From assembly GCA_001302245.1 (NCBI GenBank), contig LGYU01000009.1, forward strand, positions 434,001 to 498,000: DNA of 64,000 nt, in the 5' to 3' direction. The notes beneath the pieces were generated by a model. That model worked only from the letters and a program-made list of their open reading frames with translations, searched no databases and was not told the origin of the DNA. Of the stretch, positions 28,212-37,446 are shown piece after piece. A program made the position numbers and the translations under genes. The stretch is from Chitinophagaceae bacterium PMP191F (GTDB lineage: Bacteria > Bacteroidota > Bacteroidia > Chitinophagales > Chitinophagaceae). How positions within the stretch are numbered: the first letter of the stretch is position 1; each line of letters starts with the position of its first letter.

Positions 28212-29921
28212 CTACTGTTTTTCAATTAGCTGCAAGGCTCTCTGTACCAACGGATCTTTATTTTGCTGAATGTTTTCAACGGTTGGCCTGATCACAATAT
28301 CAGGTATGATGCCAATGCGCTGTGTTTCCTGTCCGTTTGGATAGTAAATGCCAAGACCTGAAAAAATGATCTTTCTGCCATCTGTCAGTGGTATTTGGGT
28401 CATATTGCCGTCTGCTCCTGCTGTTTGGCTGCCGATAAAGGTAACGCCCGGTATTTTTTTAAAGATCATGGCCCACAATTCCTGTGCGCTTTGTGTGGTT
28501 TCGTTGATCAGTACCACTACTTTTCCACGGTAAGCATTGCTGTTCTGTTTTCCTGCATATTTGAAACTTTTGTTGATAACATTGTCTACATAACAGAATT
28601 TTCCTGGTGCATAAAAATCTGGTTGTGATTTTTTGCCCCAGAATACCGGTTCTGTAAACAGGTGATCAAAAATTTTCAGCAGGGCCCCATTGTCGGTATA
28701 ACCACGCAGATCAATGATCAATCCTTTGGTCTGTTGCATCATTTGCATAATGCTATCAATATGTGCCGGTTGCAAAGATGAAAACTCAATGTATCCTGTA
28801 TGTCCAATGATCCTGGCATAAATAAGCTGTTGTATAGTAGTGTCAAATTGCAGTAATGGATTGTCAGGGTAACCTTCGTGAAACCATTCATTCTGGTAAA
28901 CACGTTTTATGCGTCCGGTTTCGGTGATAAAAGGAGTGTGGTCCTTTTTGTATCCTGATAATTTCATTTTATCGGTAGTGCCATTGAAAAGGTAGCGGTA
29001 TACTTCACGGCGTTTTACCGAGGGGTTTGATGCCGGAACATACGGACTATTGGCTTTGAAGATAACAGGCAGTGGCATATTGTTTACAGATCGGATCACA
29101 TCTCCGGTTGTTATGCCGGCTGCATCGCAAAGTGCTGCATCCACAATCCTTGTTACCACAGCCACAGAGTCTATATAGAGAAATGCAAAGGGTGGACCAT
29201 ATTCACCAAACAATACATAGTTTGCTGCAGGTTCTATGTCCGAATGCGAATCGTCGATAGTTGCTGTGAATTTTGCCAGTACAGAGTCATATTTCGTTTT
29301 GCGATCGGCTGTTCTGAACAGGGGAATGAACTGTTGCAAAACTGTGTTCCATTTTTTATCCAGTGCGTATTTGTAAGGATAGAAGTATTCAATAACATTC
29401 CATGCTCTGAACAGGTCCAATAACCTGTATTGTTCGTTGAATATAGCATCCGGATATTTCTTTTCAGCTTTACCGGAATAGCGGTTGCTTTCAGCCCTGC
29501 TGTAATAAGTACCGATGTATTGCCGGTTGCCGGCAAGCCTGTACAGTTCTTTTTTCACTATTGCTGGTATAGTATTATTGGTCTGTATCCAGGAAAGATC
29601 GGCATTTCTGCGATCTATTGAATCACATGGTTCACTGCCGGTAATAGGATGTGTTGTATCAAAAGTAACGGTATTGGCATAGGTAAGCCAACCGGAGAAT
29701 ACCTGTTGTATGGGTTTTGCGTTGTCAAGGGTAACCAGCAGTACGGAATCCCAATTGACTTTTCCCTGTGAAACCGCAGGATGATAGTACTTCATAAAGC
29801 CCCATACGCGGGCAATGGAAAACAATTCATTGTTACTGTATTGCTTTGTTTGCGCCTGGCTTACTGAAATATTATAACAGATCAGGAAAGTAATGCCTGG
29901 TAATAAAATATGCTTCTTCAT
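28212..29921 (-). CDS. S41 family C-terminal processing peptidase-like protein, exported
   Basis: A 569-residue protein starting with a signal peptide (MKKHILLPGITFLICYNISVSQAQ). The start at 29921 was chosen over 30005 for this reason. A helical N-terminal region (about 25-200) precedes a PDZ-like segment (CDAAGITTGDVIRSVN) and an S41 catalytic domain with GLIDLRGY-like IIDLRGYTDNG and the nucleophile serine in NETTQSAQE, followed by IGSQTAGADGN. The protein probably acts in the periplasm or on the surface. Its substrate is unknown. It converges with xylA. Confidence 0.82.
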   Translation of the reverse strand: MKKHILLPGITFLICYNISVSQAQTKQYSNNELFSIARVWGFMKYYHPAVSQGKVNWDSVLLVTLDNAKPIQQVFSGWLTYANTVTFDTTHPITGSEPCDSIDRRNADLSWIQTNNTIPAIVKKELYRLAGNRQYIGTYYSRAESNRYSGKAEKKYPDAIFNEQYRLLDLFRAWNVIEYFYPYKYALDKKWNTVLQQFIPLFRTADRKTKYDSVLAKFTATIDDSHSDIEPAANYVLFGEYGPPFAFLYIDSVAVVTRIVDAALCDAAGITTGDVIRSVNNMPLPVIFKANSPYVPASNPSVKRREVYRYLFNGTTDKMKLSGYKKDHTPFITETGRIKRVYQNEWFHEGYPDNPLLQFDTTIQQLIYARIIGHTGYIEFSSLQPAHIDSIMQMMQQTKGLIIDLRGYTDNGALLKIFDHLFTEPVFWGKKSQPDFYAPGKFCYVDNVINKSFKYAGKQNSNAYRGKVVVLINETTQSAQELWAMIFKKIPGVTFIGSQTAGADGNMTQIPLTDGRKIIFSGLGIYYPNGQETQRIGIIPDIVIRPTVENIQQNKDPLVQRALQLIEKQ

Positions 29922-30060
29922 GATAATAAAGATAGCATATGATGTGCTGCTGTTGCACGCGAATGATGAGCGGTGATTATGATATGTTCCTGATGCTACC
30001 GGCAACAGTATCAGCGGATACTATAGTTTGTTTAGGATAAGGATAACATGAGCATGCATA

Positions 30061-30489
30061 TTACAGCGACATAGAAAGCAAGGGAAAAGGTTTGCCCATG
30101 CCATCCACCGGTGAACGATGTATTACACGGAATCCCATGTGTTGATAAAATCCTACCGCCTGTTCATTCTGTTCATTGACATCTACACTGCGTATCTGTT
30201 GTTCGTGCACTGCGTATTCCAGCAGTTGTTTACCTATGCCCTGTCCACGGACATCGGGGTGAATGAACAACATTTCGATTTTGTCGTCTGATAGTCCAAG
30301 GAATCCTGTAATAAGACCAGCTTCATTGCGCGTACAGAACAATCGCACGGCATCCAGGTATTGATCCAGTATCAGGGGTTTGAAAAATTGTATATCAGCT
30401 TCTGAAAGAAAATGATGGGTAGCACGTACCGATAATTCCCATACTGTTATAATTTCCTGGTGATCTTCTTTAGTGGCAATTACTATCAT
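30061..30489 (-). CDS. yjaB: GNAT family N-acetyltransferase, YjaB-like
   Basis: A 142-residue acetyltransferase. The acetyl-CoA loop is HPDVRGQGIGKQLL. The sequence DVNEQNEQAVGFYQHMGFRV and the C-terminal GMGKPFPLLSM closely recall E. coli YjaB, a GNAT of unclear physiological substrate. The gene stands alone and is read toward the same side as the S41 gene. Confidence 0.8.
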   Translation of the reverse strand: MIVIATKEDHQEIITVWELSVRATHHFLSEADIQFFKPLILDQYLDAVRLFCTRNEAGLITGFLGLSDDKIEMLFIHPDVRGQGIGKQLLEYAVHEQQIRSVDVNEQNEQAVGFYQHMGFRVIHRSPVDGMGKPFPLLSMSL

Positions 30490-30540
30490 CGGGTAAAAGT
30501 AAGCAATGGATGACTATTGCTGATACTAATGGCAGGACTA

Positions 30541-30576
30541 TAAAAGAAGAATTACCGGCATTGCCGGTAATTCTTC
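30541..30576 (-). terminator. Terminator of the arsR-SRPBCC operon
   Basis: A perfect 14-bp stem, GAAGAATTACCGGC / GCCGGTAATTCTTC, with a 3-base loop. On the minus strand it is followed by TTTTATAG. It lies 23 bases past the stop of the SRPBCC gene. Confidence 0.8.
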
Positions 30577-30598
30577 CTGTAAGTGTAGTTAGTGATTA

Positions 30599-31024
30599 TT
30601 ATTTTTCTACAAAATTTTTAAGTAGCGAACCAATAAGCTCTGTCCATCCCATTTCGAAATTGCTTTTTGCAAAATGAGTGGTTTGCGGGAATGTTTCCAG
30701 TCCAACGTGTGTCAGTTTCAAACGGGTGGAGGAGGAGCCTTCCGGAAACAGCTCGAAGGTTACAAATGAATTACCTTCATAGTCTTTGTACCGCCAGCTA
30801 TATGTTAGTTTTTTGTTAGGCACTACTTCTGTCACCTTGCACAGGTGTATAAAGGTGACGCCTTCATTATGGCCGGTAAAAGAAAATTCAAAACCAACTT
30901 CCGGTTTAAAAGCTGCAATGTCAAAATACCATTGTTTCATCTGGTCTTTGTCGGTAATGGCTTTCCATACCCTTTCAACGGATGCATTGTACACGCGTTC
31001 GATTACAAATGGTTCCTGTTTCAT
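30599..31024 (-). CDS. SRPBCC / AHSA1-like domain protein
   Basis: A 141-residue single-domain protein of the Aha1/START superfamily (activator of Hsp90 ATPase homologue 1-like), with VYNASVERVWKAITDKDQMKQWYF at its start and GWTELIGSLLKNFVEK at its end. These proteins bind small hydrophobic ligands; a specific role is rarely known. It overlaps the upstream ArsR-type regulator by 4 bases (ATGA), a very common two-gene unit, so the regulator probably controls it. Confidence 0.82.
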   Translation of the reverse strand: MKQEPFVIERVYNASVERVWKAITDKDQMKQWYFDIAAFKPEVGFEFSFTGHNEGVTFIHLCKVTEVVPNKKLTYSWRYKDYEGNSFVTFELFPEGSSSTRLKLTHVGLETFPQTTHFAKSNFEMGWTELIGSLLKNFVEK

Positions 31025-31374
31025 TTTCTTTTCGTTTTTTTTGGTGACTTATGTTGCGCAGATGCTGCGGCATCCTGCTGTAAGAAATGATCCAGTGCAT
31101 CCAGTTTTTGTGTCCAGAATGCACGGTATTGGTCAACCCATTGCGAAACCTGACCTAATTGTTCCAGGTTGGCTTCGCAGTATCTTTCTCTACCCTGTTG
31201 CCGGATCACAACCAGTCCGCATTCCGTTAATATTTTGATATGTTTCGAAATGGCAGGACGACTGATATTGAAGTTTTCAGCCACAGCGTTCAGGTGCAAT
31301 GATTGTCGGGCGATCATTTGTATTATTTCCCGGCGGGTGGGGTCGGCAATAGCCTGGAATACATCTCTTCTCAT
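31021..31374 (-). CDS. ArsR-family transcriptional regulator
   Basis: A 117-residue winged helix-turn-helix repressor. The segment DPTRREIIQMIARQSLHLNAVAENFNISRPAISKHIKILTECGLV is the DNA-binding core. The cysteine ligands of metal-sensing ArsR proteins (ELCVC-type) are absent, so it is likely not a metal sensor but of the SdpR-like group paired with SRPBCC proteins. The C-terminus is lysine-rich. Two matching operator candidates lie 18-60 bases upstream, which suggests autoregulation. Confidence 0.85.
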   Translation of the reverse strand: MRRDVFQAIADPTRREIIQMIARQSLHLNAVAENFNISRPAISKHIKILTECGLVVIRQQGRERYCEANLEQLGQVSQWVDQYRAFWTQKLDALDHFLQQDAAASAQHKSPKKTKRK

Positions 31375-31391
31375 GACATAAATAGTCTTTA

Positions 31392-31434
31392 TGTAACCAT
31401 TCGGTTACAAACATATGTGTAACTAACCGGTTAC
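31392..31434. promoter_or_regulatory. Paired operator sites upstream of arsR
   Basis: Two sites with the pattern GTAAC-N6-GTTAC: 31393-31408 (within TGTAACC-ATTC-GGTTACA, 31392-31409) and 31419-31434. They are 26 bases apart, start to start, or about two and a half helical turns. They sit just upstream of the regulator's start codon, as expected for an autorepressor binding as two dimers. Confidence 0.65.
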
Positions 31435-31482
31435 GCAAATTTTTTTATACAGGTGTGTAAACAGGAATGACAGTATACTTGC

Positions 31483-32805
31483 TTACCTGATATCGCGTAG
31501 GGTTTTGTTGGTGTGATGTTCCAGTTTGTCAATCTTGGAAACAGCTATTCGTTGTGACTGGTAAATGCCGGAATGACCGCTGAAATAATAAGCAGTAAAA
31601 CAAGCTACTGCATAATAGATCACATGTTCGGTACCAAACAATTCAATGCCCATAATGGTACATGCAAGGGGAGTATTGGTAGCTGCCGCAAATACTGCAA
31701 TAAAGCCCAATGCAGCCATCAGGTCAACCGGAGCTCCACTCAACACTGCCAGAGTATTGCCCAGCGCAGCACCAATAAAAAATAAGGGTGTTACTTCTCC
31801 GCCTTTAAAACCTGTTCCGATAGTAATGGCGGTAAACAGCAGTTTCCACCACCAGCTTAAATAAGTGGCGCCACCTGCATGGAAGCAGGATACAATACTT
31901 ATCGAACCTGGTGTGTGGCCGGTTACTCCAAGACCCAGGTAATCCTGTGTGTTTAACAGGAAGGTGAGTATTATGAGAATGATACCTCCTATAGCCGGGA
32001 TCAGCCATTTAACAGGGATCAACCTGTTACTATAGGTTTTGATGTTGTGCGTGATGACAGAGAATGTATATCCTGCAAGACCGAACAGCACACCGGCTAT
32101 AATCACCTTCAGTAATAATGATATATTAAAGTTGATAAATGAAAAAAAACGTATCCCGGTATCGTTGAACAATACCTGGTATTGTATATGATGTATGCCC
32201 CATGCGCTGCAGGTAATGTCTGCCAGCAGGCTGGCGATGAGGCAAGGGAGCAGTGCATCGTATTTCATCCTGCCAATGGTAAGTACTTCCAGTGCAAAAA
32301 TGGCTCCGGTAACAGGTGTACCGAATACAGCGCCGAAACCGGCTGCAATACCTGTCATCAGGATAATTCTTGTCTCCTGCCTGGTAAGACCAAAGCGGCG
32401 TGCAAGAAAATTGGCAAAACTGCCTCCGATCTGGACAGCGGTTCCTTCTCTGCCGGCAGAGCCACCAAACAGGTGGGTAACGACAGTGGTGAACAATACC
32501 AACGGCGCCATTCTGAAAGGAACACCGGCTCCCGGTTCGTGTATCTCTTCAATTACCAGGTTATTGCCGGCATCTGCATTTTTGCCCAGGTATTTGTACA
32601 GCAAAAAGATAAAAATACCTGCCAGCGGTAACAGGAACAACAGCCAGGGATATTCAAAACGTGTAGTGGTAGCCTTATCAAGCAGCCACAGAAAAAAAGC
32701 AACAATGGAACCAACAGGCAGTGCTACGGGAATGGTCAGTAAGGTCCAGCGAAGAAGATGCGAGAAGATGAAAATTTGCTCAAATGACTGTTTAAATGAT
32801 TTCAT
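31483..32805 (-). CDS. CLC-type fluoride/proton antiporter (CLC-F)
   Basis: A 440-residue CLC family membrane protein. The gating glutamate is E120 in [15 protein letters not shown]; the GREGT form, in place of GREGP, is typical of the fluoride-specific CLC-F clade. The late motif reads [15 protein letters not shown]. Where chloride CLCs have the central serine (GSGIP), the aligned segment appears to read GNNLV, about 39 residues before E120, again as in CLC-F. The fluoride riboswitch in its 5' leader strongly supports a role in fluoride export. Without the riboswitch it would have been called a generic chloride channel. Confidence 0.88.
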   Translation of the reverse strand: MKSFKQSFEQIFIFSHLLRWTLLTIPVALPVGSIVAFFLWLLDKATTTRFEYPWLLFLLPLAGIFIFLLYKYLGKNADAGNNLVIEEIHEPGAGVPFRMAPLVLFTTVVTHLFGGSAGREGTAVQIGGSFANFLARRFGLTRQETRIILMTGIAAGFGAVFGTPVTGAIFALEVLTIGRMKYDALLPCLIASLLADITCSAWGIHHIQYQVLFNDTGIRFFSFINFNISLLLKVIIAGVLFGLAGYTFSVITHNIKTYSNRLIPVKWLIPAIGGIILIILTFLLNTQDYLGLGVTGHTPGSISIVSCFHAGGATYLSWWWKLLFTAITIGTGFKGGEVTPLFFIGAALGNTLAVLSGAPVDLMAALGFIAVFAAATNTPLACTIMGIELFGTEHVIYYAVACFTAYYFSGHSGIYQSQRIAVSKIDKLEHHTNKTLRDIR

Positions 32806-32849
32806 ACCTACAAATTATATTCAGTATCAATACGGAAATATTAATAATT

Positions 32850-32904
32850 CGTAGGCGCCATCAGTCCTGTAACGGACAGTTGATAAGGAAGACACCATTT
32901 CCTA
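32850..32904 (-). ncRNA. Fluoride riboswitch (crcB motif)
   Basis: On the minus strand the leader reads AGGAAATGGTGTC, TTCCT, then ATCAACTGTCC and AGGACTGATGG, ending CGCCTACG. AGGAA pairs with TTCCT across the ATGGTGTC segment. GTCC pairs with GGAC. GGTGTC pairs with GGCGCC (two G-U). The end TGATGGCGCCTAC is the hallmark of the crcB motif. It lies 44 bases before the antiporter start and directly after a promoter. Fluoride binding should turn on the antiporter gene. Confidence 0.9.
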
Positions 32905-32913
32905 ATTGTATAA

Positions 32914-32942
32914 CAAACCTAAGCAATTTTTTTTTAATCAAA
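32914..32942 (-). promoter_or_regulatory. Promoter of the fluoride riboswitch and antiporter
   Basis: Minus strand: -33 TTTG (32942-32939), a 17-base A-rich spacer, then the -7 box TAGGTTTG (32921-32914). Transcription should begin about 7 bases later, almost exactly at the first riboswitch stem. Position and consensus agree well. Confidence 0.7.
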
Positions 32943-33140
32943 TACTGCTTGTAACAGGACTTTCCGGAACCAATACATGCAGATGGCGGTGTGCGTGGAA
33001 CATAGCCCGGGTAAGGTTTGAAATCTTTTCAAAAACATTATTAAATGACTGACTATCCAGTGGTAATGCAGTCTCTTTTCAGATAGATCGTTCTATTTGA
33101 AATAATAATTGTTAAATTGACATTTAAAATTGTCATCCAG
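32943..33140. other. Divergent control region between antiporter and GH51 genes
   Basis: The left part holds the antiporter promoter. The right part is AT-rich upstream of the GH51 start (TTCTATTTGAAAT near 33090), which resembles but does not match the TAnnTTTG box. I see no clear operator. Confidence 0.35.
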
Positions 33141-35723
33141 ATGAAAAAGCCCCTGCAGCTTATATATTTCCTGATGCTTGTTGTGCTTCCTGCAGCTTTT
33201 GCGTACGGCCATGAGCCGGATTCAGTATATCTTTTTTCGTATGCCACTGTAAAAAATAATAACCACAATGGTTTGTATTTTGCCTGGAGCCGTGACAGGG
33301 TAAACTGGTATAGTATAGGCGAAGAGCACGGTTATCTGCGTTGTGATTACGGACGTTGGGGTTCTGAGAAAAGAATGCTGACCCCTTACCTGGTGCAGGC
33401 GCCGGATGGTATGTGGCATTGTATATGGAGCTTGAATGAACGTGAGCATTTGTTTGCGCATGCTGCATCAGCAGACCTGATCAGTTGGGGAAGACAGATC
33501 TATCCATCTGTATCAGAAGGTGTGAATGTTGTACGACCGGTAATGCAATATGGAAAAAATGGAGAGTATAATATTTTCTATACAGATGCCGCTGGTAAAT
33601 ACTATACTACTGCTACACGCGATTTTAAATTCTATACACCTGCAACAGCAGTAACGGCATCATCATATAAAAATGAAGAAGAGCAGGTGATGTTGCCCAC
33701 CGGCAGTGCCACCGGGCAGGTGCATCGCGTAGCATGGAAAGTGGTTGACAAACTGATCAAAGCCTGGGAGCTGGTACAATATAAGAATAGTCAAAATAAG
33801 GAGACTACTCAACAGGATACACAACGTTTTGCCGGATTAAAACCAGTAGATGCTACCATTACAATACAAGGCCGGCAAACCAAACTTATCAGCAACCTGT
33901 TACTGGGCATCTTTTTTGAAGACATCAATTATGCTGCAGATGGTGGATTGTATGCCGAACTGATACAGAACCGCGATTTTGAATATGCAACCGGTGATAA
34001 AGACGGACGTGATAAAAACTGGAACAATACTCATTCCTGGAGTATTAAAGGCGAAAGTATTTCTTTCACTATTGATACTATGAATCCCGTACATGGCAAT
34101 AACCTGCATTACGCAGTGCTGGAAACAAAACAACCCGGTGCTTCACTGGTCAATACAGGATTTGATGGCATTGCCGTTAGAAAGGGAGCGCACTATAATT
34201 TCTCACTATTTAGCAAAGGGAAAGGCGGTAAGCTATTGATAAAGCTGGTAAGTAAAAACGGGAATGTGTTGGCACAGGCTACAATTAGCACCAATGCTGC
34301 CAGCTGGAAAAATATTGCAGCGGTACTTACACCCAATGCTGATGCCAGTGACGCGCAACTGGAGTTGCAGCCGCTTACTGTGGGTAGCATGTGCCTGGAT
34401 ATGATCTCACTGTTTCCTGAAAATACATTTAAGGGCAGGAAAAACGGCTTACGTGCAGATCTTGCACAAACCATTGCAGATATTCATCCACGCTTTATCA
34501 GGTTTCCCGGTGGATGTGTAGCACATGGAGATGGACTGGGTAATATTTATCGCTGGAAAAATACCATTGGTCCATTGGAAACACGAAAACCACAGCGCAA
34601 CCTTTGGGGATATCATCAGACCGCCGGACTGGGTTATTTTGAATACTTCACGTATTGTGAAGACATCGGTGCCGAACCTCTGCCGGTGCTGGCAGCCGGT
34701 GTGCCTTGTCAGAATTCAGGTGCTGGTCCCAATGGCGGTGGTCAGCAGGGTGGTATTCCTATTAGTGAAATGGATGAATATATACAGGATATACTGGATC
34801 TGGTAGAATATGCCAATGGACCTGTAACCTCTGTATGGGGGAAGAAACGGGCAGAAGCAGGACATCCAAAACCATTTAACCTGAAATTTATCGGTATTGG
34901 AAATGAAGACCTGATCTCAGATGTTTTTGAAGAACGTTTTGTGATGATCTATAATGTTATGAAAGCAAAACATCCTGAAATTACTGTGATCGGTACAGTG
35001 GGGCCTGCGTCAGAAGGAACAGATTATGAAGAGGGATGGAAAATTGCCGTTCGTGAAAAAGTGCCAATGGTAGATGAGCATTATTATCAGTCTCCCGGTT
35101 GGTTTATCAACAACCAGGAATATTATGATAGCTATGATCGTAACAGATCAAAAGTGTACCTGGGTGAATATGCTGCTCACTTACCCGGCAGACCCAATAA
35201 TCTCGAAACTGCATTGGCAGAAGCGTTGTACCTGACAGCGTTGGAACGTAATGGCGATGTAGTGAGCATGGCATCGTATGCACCATTATTGGCGAAGGAA
35301 GGACATACGCAATGGAATCCTGATCTGATCTATTTCAACAATACTACTGTAAAACCTACCGTGGGGTATGAAGTGCAAAAGCTGTATGGCCAGAACTCCG
35401 GAAATGAATATTTGCCGGGAGTTATTGGGCTGTCCAATACCCAGGAGGCGGTGAGAAAACGCATTGCTTATTCTGTAGTTCGGGATGCTGTTTCGGGCGA
35501 TGTGATCATAAAACTGGTGAACCTGCTGCCGGTAACAGTGAATATCACGCTTCAATCCAATGATATAACTTTTGCAGGCAAAGAGGCCGTGAAAACAGTG
35601 TTGACGGGAGAGCCCGGCGATAAAAATGCCAGACCAGTAACCGCTGCCTATACATTGGGTGATAAACCTACAGTGCAATTACCGGCTTATTCATTTACAC
35701 TGATGCGGCTGAAAGCAAAATAG
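33141..35723 (+). CDS. Alpha-L-arabinofuranosidase (GH51) with N-terminal GH43-like domain, exported
   Basis: An 860-residue enzyme removing arabinofuranosyl groups from plant arabinan or arabinoxylan. A signal peptide (to about residue 23) is followed by an approximately 200-residue region with YFAWSRDRVNWYSIG and similar blades resembling a GH43 beta-propeller, shorter than a full propeller. A carbohydrate-binding-like region then leads into the GH51 barrel. The acid/base glutamate is E589 in GIGNED, and the nucleophile is E676 in LGEYAAH. I start at 33141 so that the signal peptide is N-terminal. With xylA and xylB nearby, it fits pentose use. The catalytic competence of the GH43-like part is doubtful. 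Confidence 0.88.
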   Translation: MKKPLQLIYFLMLVVLPAAFAYGHEPDSVYLFSYATVKNNNHNGLYFAWSRDRVNWYSIGEEHGYLRCDYGRWGSEKRMLTPYLVQAPDGMWHCIWSLNEREHLFAHAASADLISWGRQIYPSVSEGVNVVRPVMQYGKNGEYNIFYTDAAGKYYTTATRDFKFYTPATAVTASSYKNEEEQVMLPTGSATGQVHRVAWKVVDKLIKAWELVQYKNSQNKETTQQDTQRFAGLKPVDATITIQGRQTKLISNLLLGIFFEDINYAADGGLYAELIQNRDFEYATGDKDGRDKNWNNTHSWSIKGESISFTIDTMNPVHGNNLHYAVLETKQPGASLVNTGFDGIAVRKGAHYNFSLFSKGKGGKLLIKLVSKNGNVLAQATISTNAASWKNIAAVLTPNADASDAQLELQPLTVGSMCLDMISLFPENTFKGRKNGLRADLAQTIADIHPRFIRFPGGCVAHGDGLGNIYRWKNTIGPLETRKPQRNLWGYHQTAGLGYFEYFTYCEDIGAEPLPVLAAGVPCQNSGAGPNGGGQQGGIPISEMDEYIQDILDLVEYANGPVTSVWGKKRAEAGHPKPFNLKFIGIGNEDLISDVFEERFVMIYNVMKAKHPEITVIGTVGPASEGTDYEEGWKIAVREKVPMVDEHYYQSPGWFINNQEYYDSYDRNRSKVYLGEYAAHLPGRPNNLETALAEALYLTALERNGDVVSMASYAPLLAKEGHTQWNPDLIYFNNTTVKPTVGYEVQKLYGQNSGNEYLPGVIGLSNTQEAVRKRIAYSVVRDAVSGDVIIKLVNLLPVTVNITLQSNDITFAGKEAVKTVLTGEPGDKNARPVTAAYTLGDKPTVQLPAYSFTLMRLKAK

Positions 35724-35746
35724 ACATCTTATAAACAGACTGGTGG

Positions 35747-35780
35747 GCCCGGGTATCACATCAGATGCCTGGGCTTTTTT
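35747..35780 (+). terminator. Terminator after the GH51 gene
   Basis: An 11-bp stem (GCCCGGGTATC / GATGCCTGGGC, two G-U pairs) with loop ACATCA, followed directly by TTTTTT. It starts 23 bases after the stop codon. Confidence 0.82.
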
Positions 35781-35787
35781 CATATTT

Positions 35788-35795
35788 TATTTTTG
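35788..35795 (+). promoter_or_regulatory. Candidate -7 promoter box for the antiporter gene
   Basis: TATTTTTG matches TAnnTTTG and lies 68 bases before the Na+/H+ antiporter start, just after the previous terminator. No clear -33 TTG is seen at the right distance, so support is modest. Confidence 0.35.
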
Positions 35796-35862
35796 TGAAC
35801 AGCTTGTTGGAATGTCCATTTAATTAAATTTATAATATATAACAGAAACAGGAAACAGTATT

Positions 35863-37446
35863 ATGCATACCATTTTACCCTTTTTACTTGCGATGGTCGC
35901 GGCTATTGTATTACTGGAAATGTGGGCAACCAAACTGAGAATAGCGTATCCTATTCTGCTTGTTGTTGCAGGACTGTTTATAAGTTTTATACCGGGATTA
36001 CCAATAGTAAGGATCAACCCCGATCTTATCTTTTTCATTTTCCTGCCGCCATTATTGTTCGAGGCATCATGGACCATCTCTTTCAAAGAAATGAAAAAAT
36101 GGTGGCGTATCATCACCAGCTTTGCTTTCCTGGTGGTATTCTTTACTGCATTGTCAGTAGCCGTTGTTGCCAATTACTATATACCGGGATTTACCATTGC
36201 CTTGGGGTTTTTACTGGGAGGAATTGTTTCTCCGCCAGATGCTGTAAGTACCGGGGCTATTACCAGGTTTGTAAAAATACCTAAATCAACCTCTGCTATC
36301 CTGGAAGGAGAAAGCCTGCTGAATGATGCTTCTTCGCTCATTATTTTCAGGTTTGCATTAGTGGCTGTAGGTACGGGGCAATTTATCTGGCAGGATGCTG
36401 CTACCAGTTTTTTATGGATGGTGCTGGGGGGAACAGGTATTGGTTTGTTGCTGGCCTGGATATTTGTTGAAGCACACAAGCGTTTACCCACTGATGCATC
36501 TTCGGATATGGCACTGACGCTTATTGAACCCTATTTTATGTATTGGGCTGCAGAGCAACTGCACTGTTCAGGTGTGCTGGCTGTTGTAAGCGGTGGTTTG
36601 TTTATGTCGGCAAGACGACTCACTTTTCTAAACAGTTCCAGTCGTATCAGAAGTTTTAGTGTATGGGAAAGTTTTGTGTTTATATTGAATGGTATTGTGT
36701 TCCTGATTATTGGCCTGGAACTTCCTGAAATTGTAGAAGGACTGCGTACCAGGGATATCCCGTTGAGCACTGCCATTGGTTATGGTGTACTGATAACAGT
36801 AGTATTGATTGTTGCCAGGATCATCAGTTCTTATGCAGCAATGGTAGCTACGCTTATCTTCCGGCCGGGTGTAGCGCCCCGGGCTTCTTCTAGCAGAAGA
36901 CGCTGGCTTATGCCCTTACTGCTGGGCTGGACAGGTATGCGTGGTGTGGTGTCGCTGGCTGCAGCCCTGGCCATTCCTTCAGTGCTGGATAATGGTACTG
37001 CCTTTCCACAAAAACATTTGATACTGTTTATCACTTTCGTAGTAATATTGCTTACACTGGTTGTGCAGGGACTTACGCTACCTTTTATCATCAGGCGAAG
37101 CGGCCTTTTTGAAAATTTCCTCAACGAAGAAGATGAGGAACAGACCCGGAAAAAGATGAAGCAGGGGCTAAAGCAACATGTTTACCATCTGCTTAAAAAT
37201 AAGTATGAGCATGAACTGAATGGGCATGCTGGTATGGAAAAATTTCTGAAACAATGGGAGGAAAGAGCCAAAGCAACAGATGATAGCTGGATGAATGAGA
37301 ATACGAAAGCTATTTTTATAGCGGTACTCGAAAGTCAGCGACAATATTTAACTGAACTTAATAAAGATCCCAAAATAGACGAAGGTATTATTCGTCAGCA
37401 ATTGTACCAGATCGACCTGGAAGAAGAGCGGTTGAAAACAATTTAG
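35863..37446 (+). CDS. Na+/H+ antiporter (CPA1, NhaP-like)
   Basis: A 527-residue antiporter with about 12-13 transmembrane helices and a charged cytoplasmic tail of about 110 residues. GGIVSPPDAVSTGAI and LEGESLLNDASSLI hold the conserved aspartates of the CPA1 ion site (PPDA and ND motifs). RGVVSLAAALAIP is the late conserved segment. The role is sodium or potassium export and pH balance. It is monocistronic between two hairpins. Confidence 0.88.
   Translation: MHTILPFLLAMVAAIVLLEMWATKLRIAYPILLVVAGLFISFIPGLPIVRINPDLIFFIFLPPLLFEASWTISFKEMKKWWRIITSFAFLVVFFTALSVAVVANYYIPGFTIALGFLLGGIVSPPDAVSTGAITRFVKIPKSTSAILEGESLLNDASSLIIFRFALVAVGTGQFIWQDAATSFLWMVLGGTGIGLLLAWIFVEAHKRLPTDASSDMALTLIEPYFMYWAAEQLHCSGVLAVVSGGLFMSARRLTFLNSSSRIRSFSVWESFVFILNGIVFLIIGLELPEIVEGLRTRDIPLSTAIGYGVLITVVLIVARIISSYAAMVATLIFRPGVAPRASSSRRRWLMPLLLGWTGMRGVVSLAAALAIPSVLDNGTAFPQKHLILFITFVVILLTLVVQGLTLPFIIRRSGLFENFLNEEDEEQTRKKMKQGLKQHVYHLLKNKYEHELNGHAGMEKFLKQWEERAKATDDSWMNENTKAIFIAVLESQRQYLTELNKDPKIDEGIIRQQLYQIDLEEERLKTI

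Noticed and set aside
31483-32805. Plain chloride channel annotation
   Set aside because: The fluoride riboswitch in the leader and the GREGT motif favour a fluoride antiporter.
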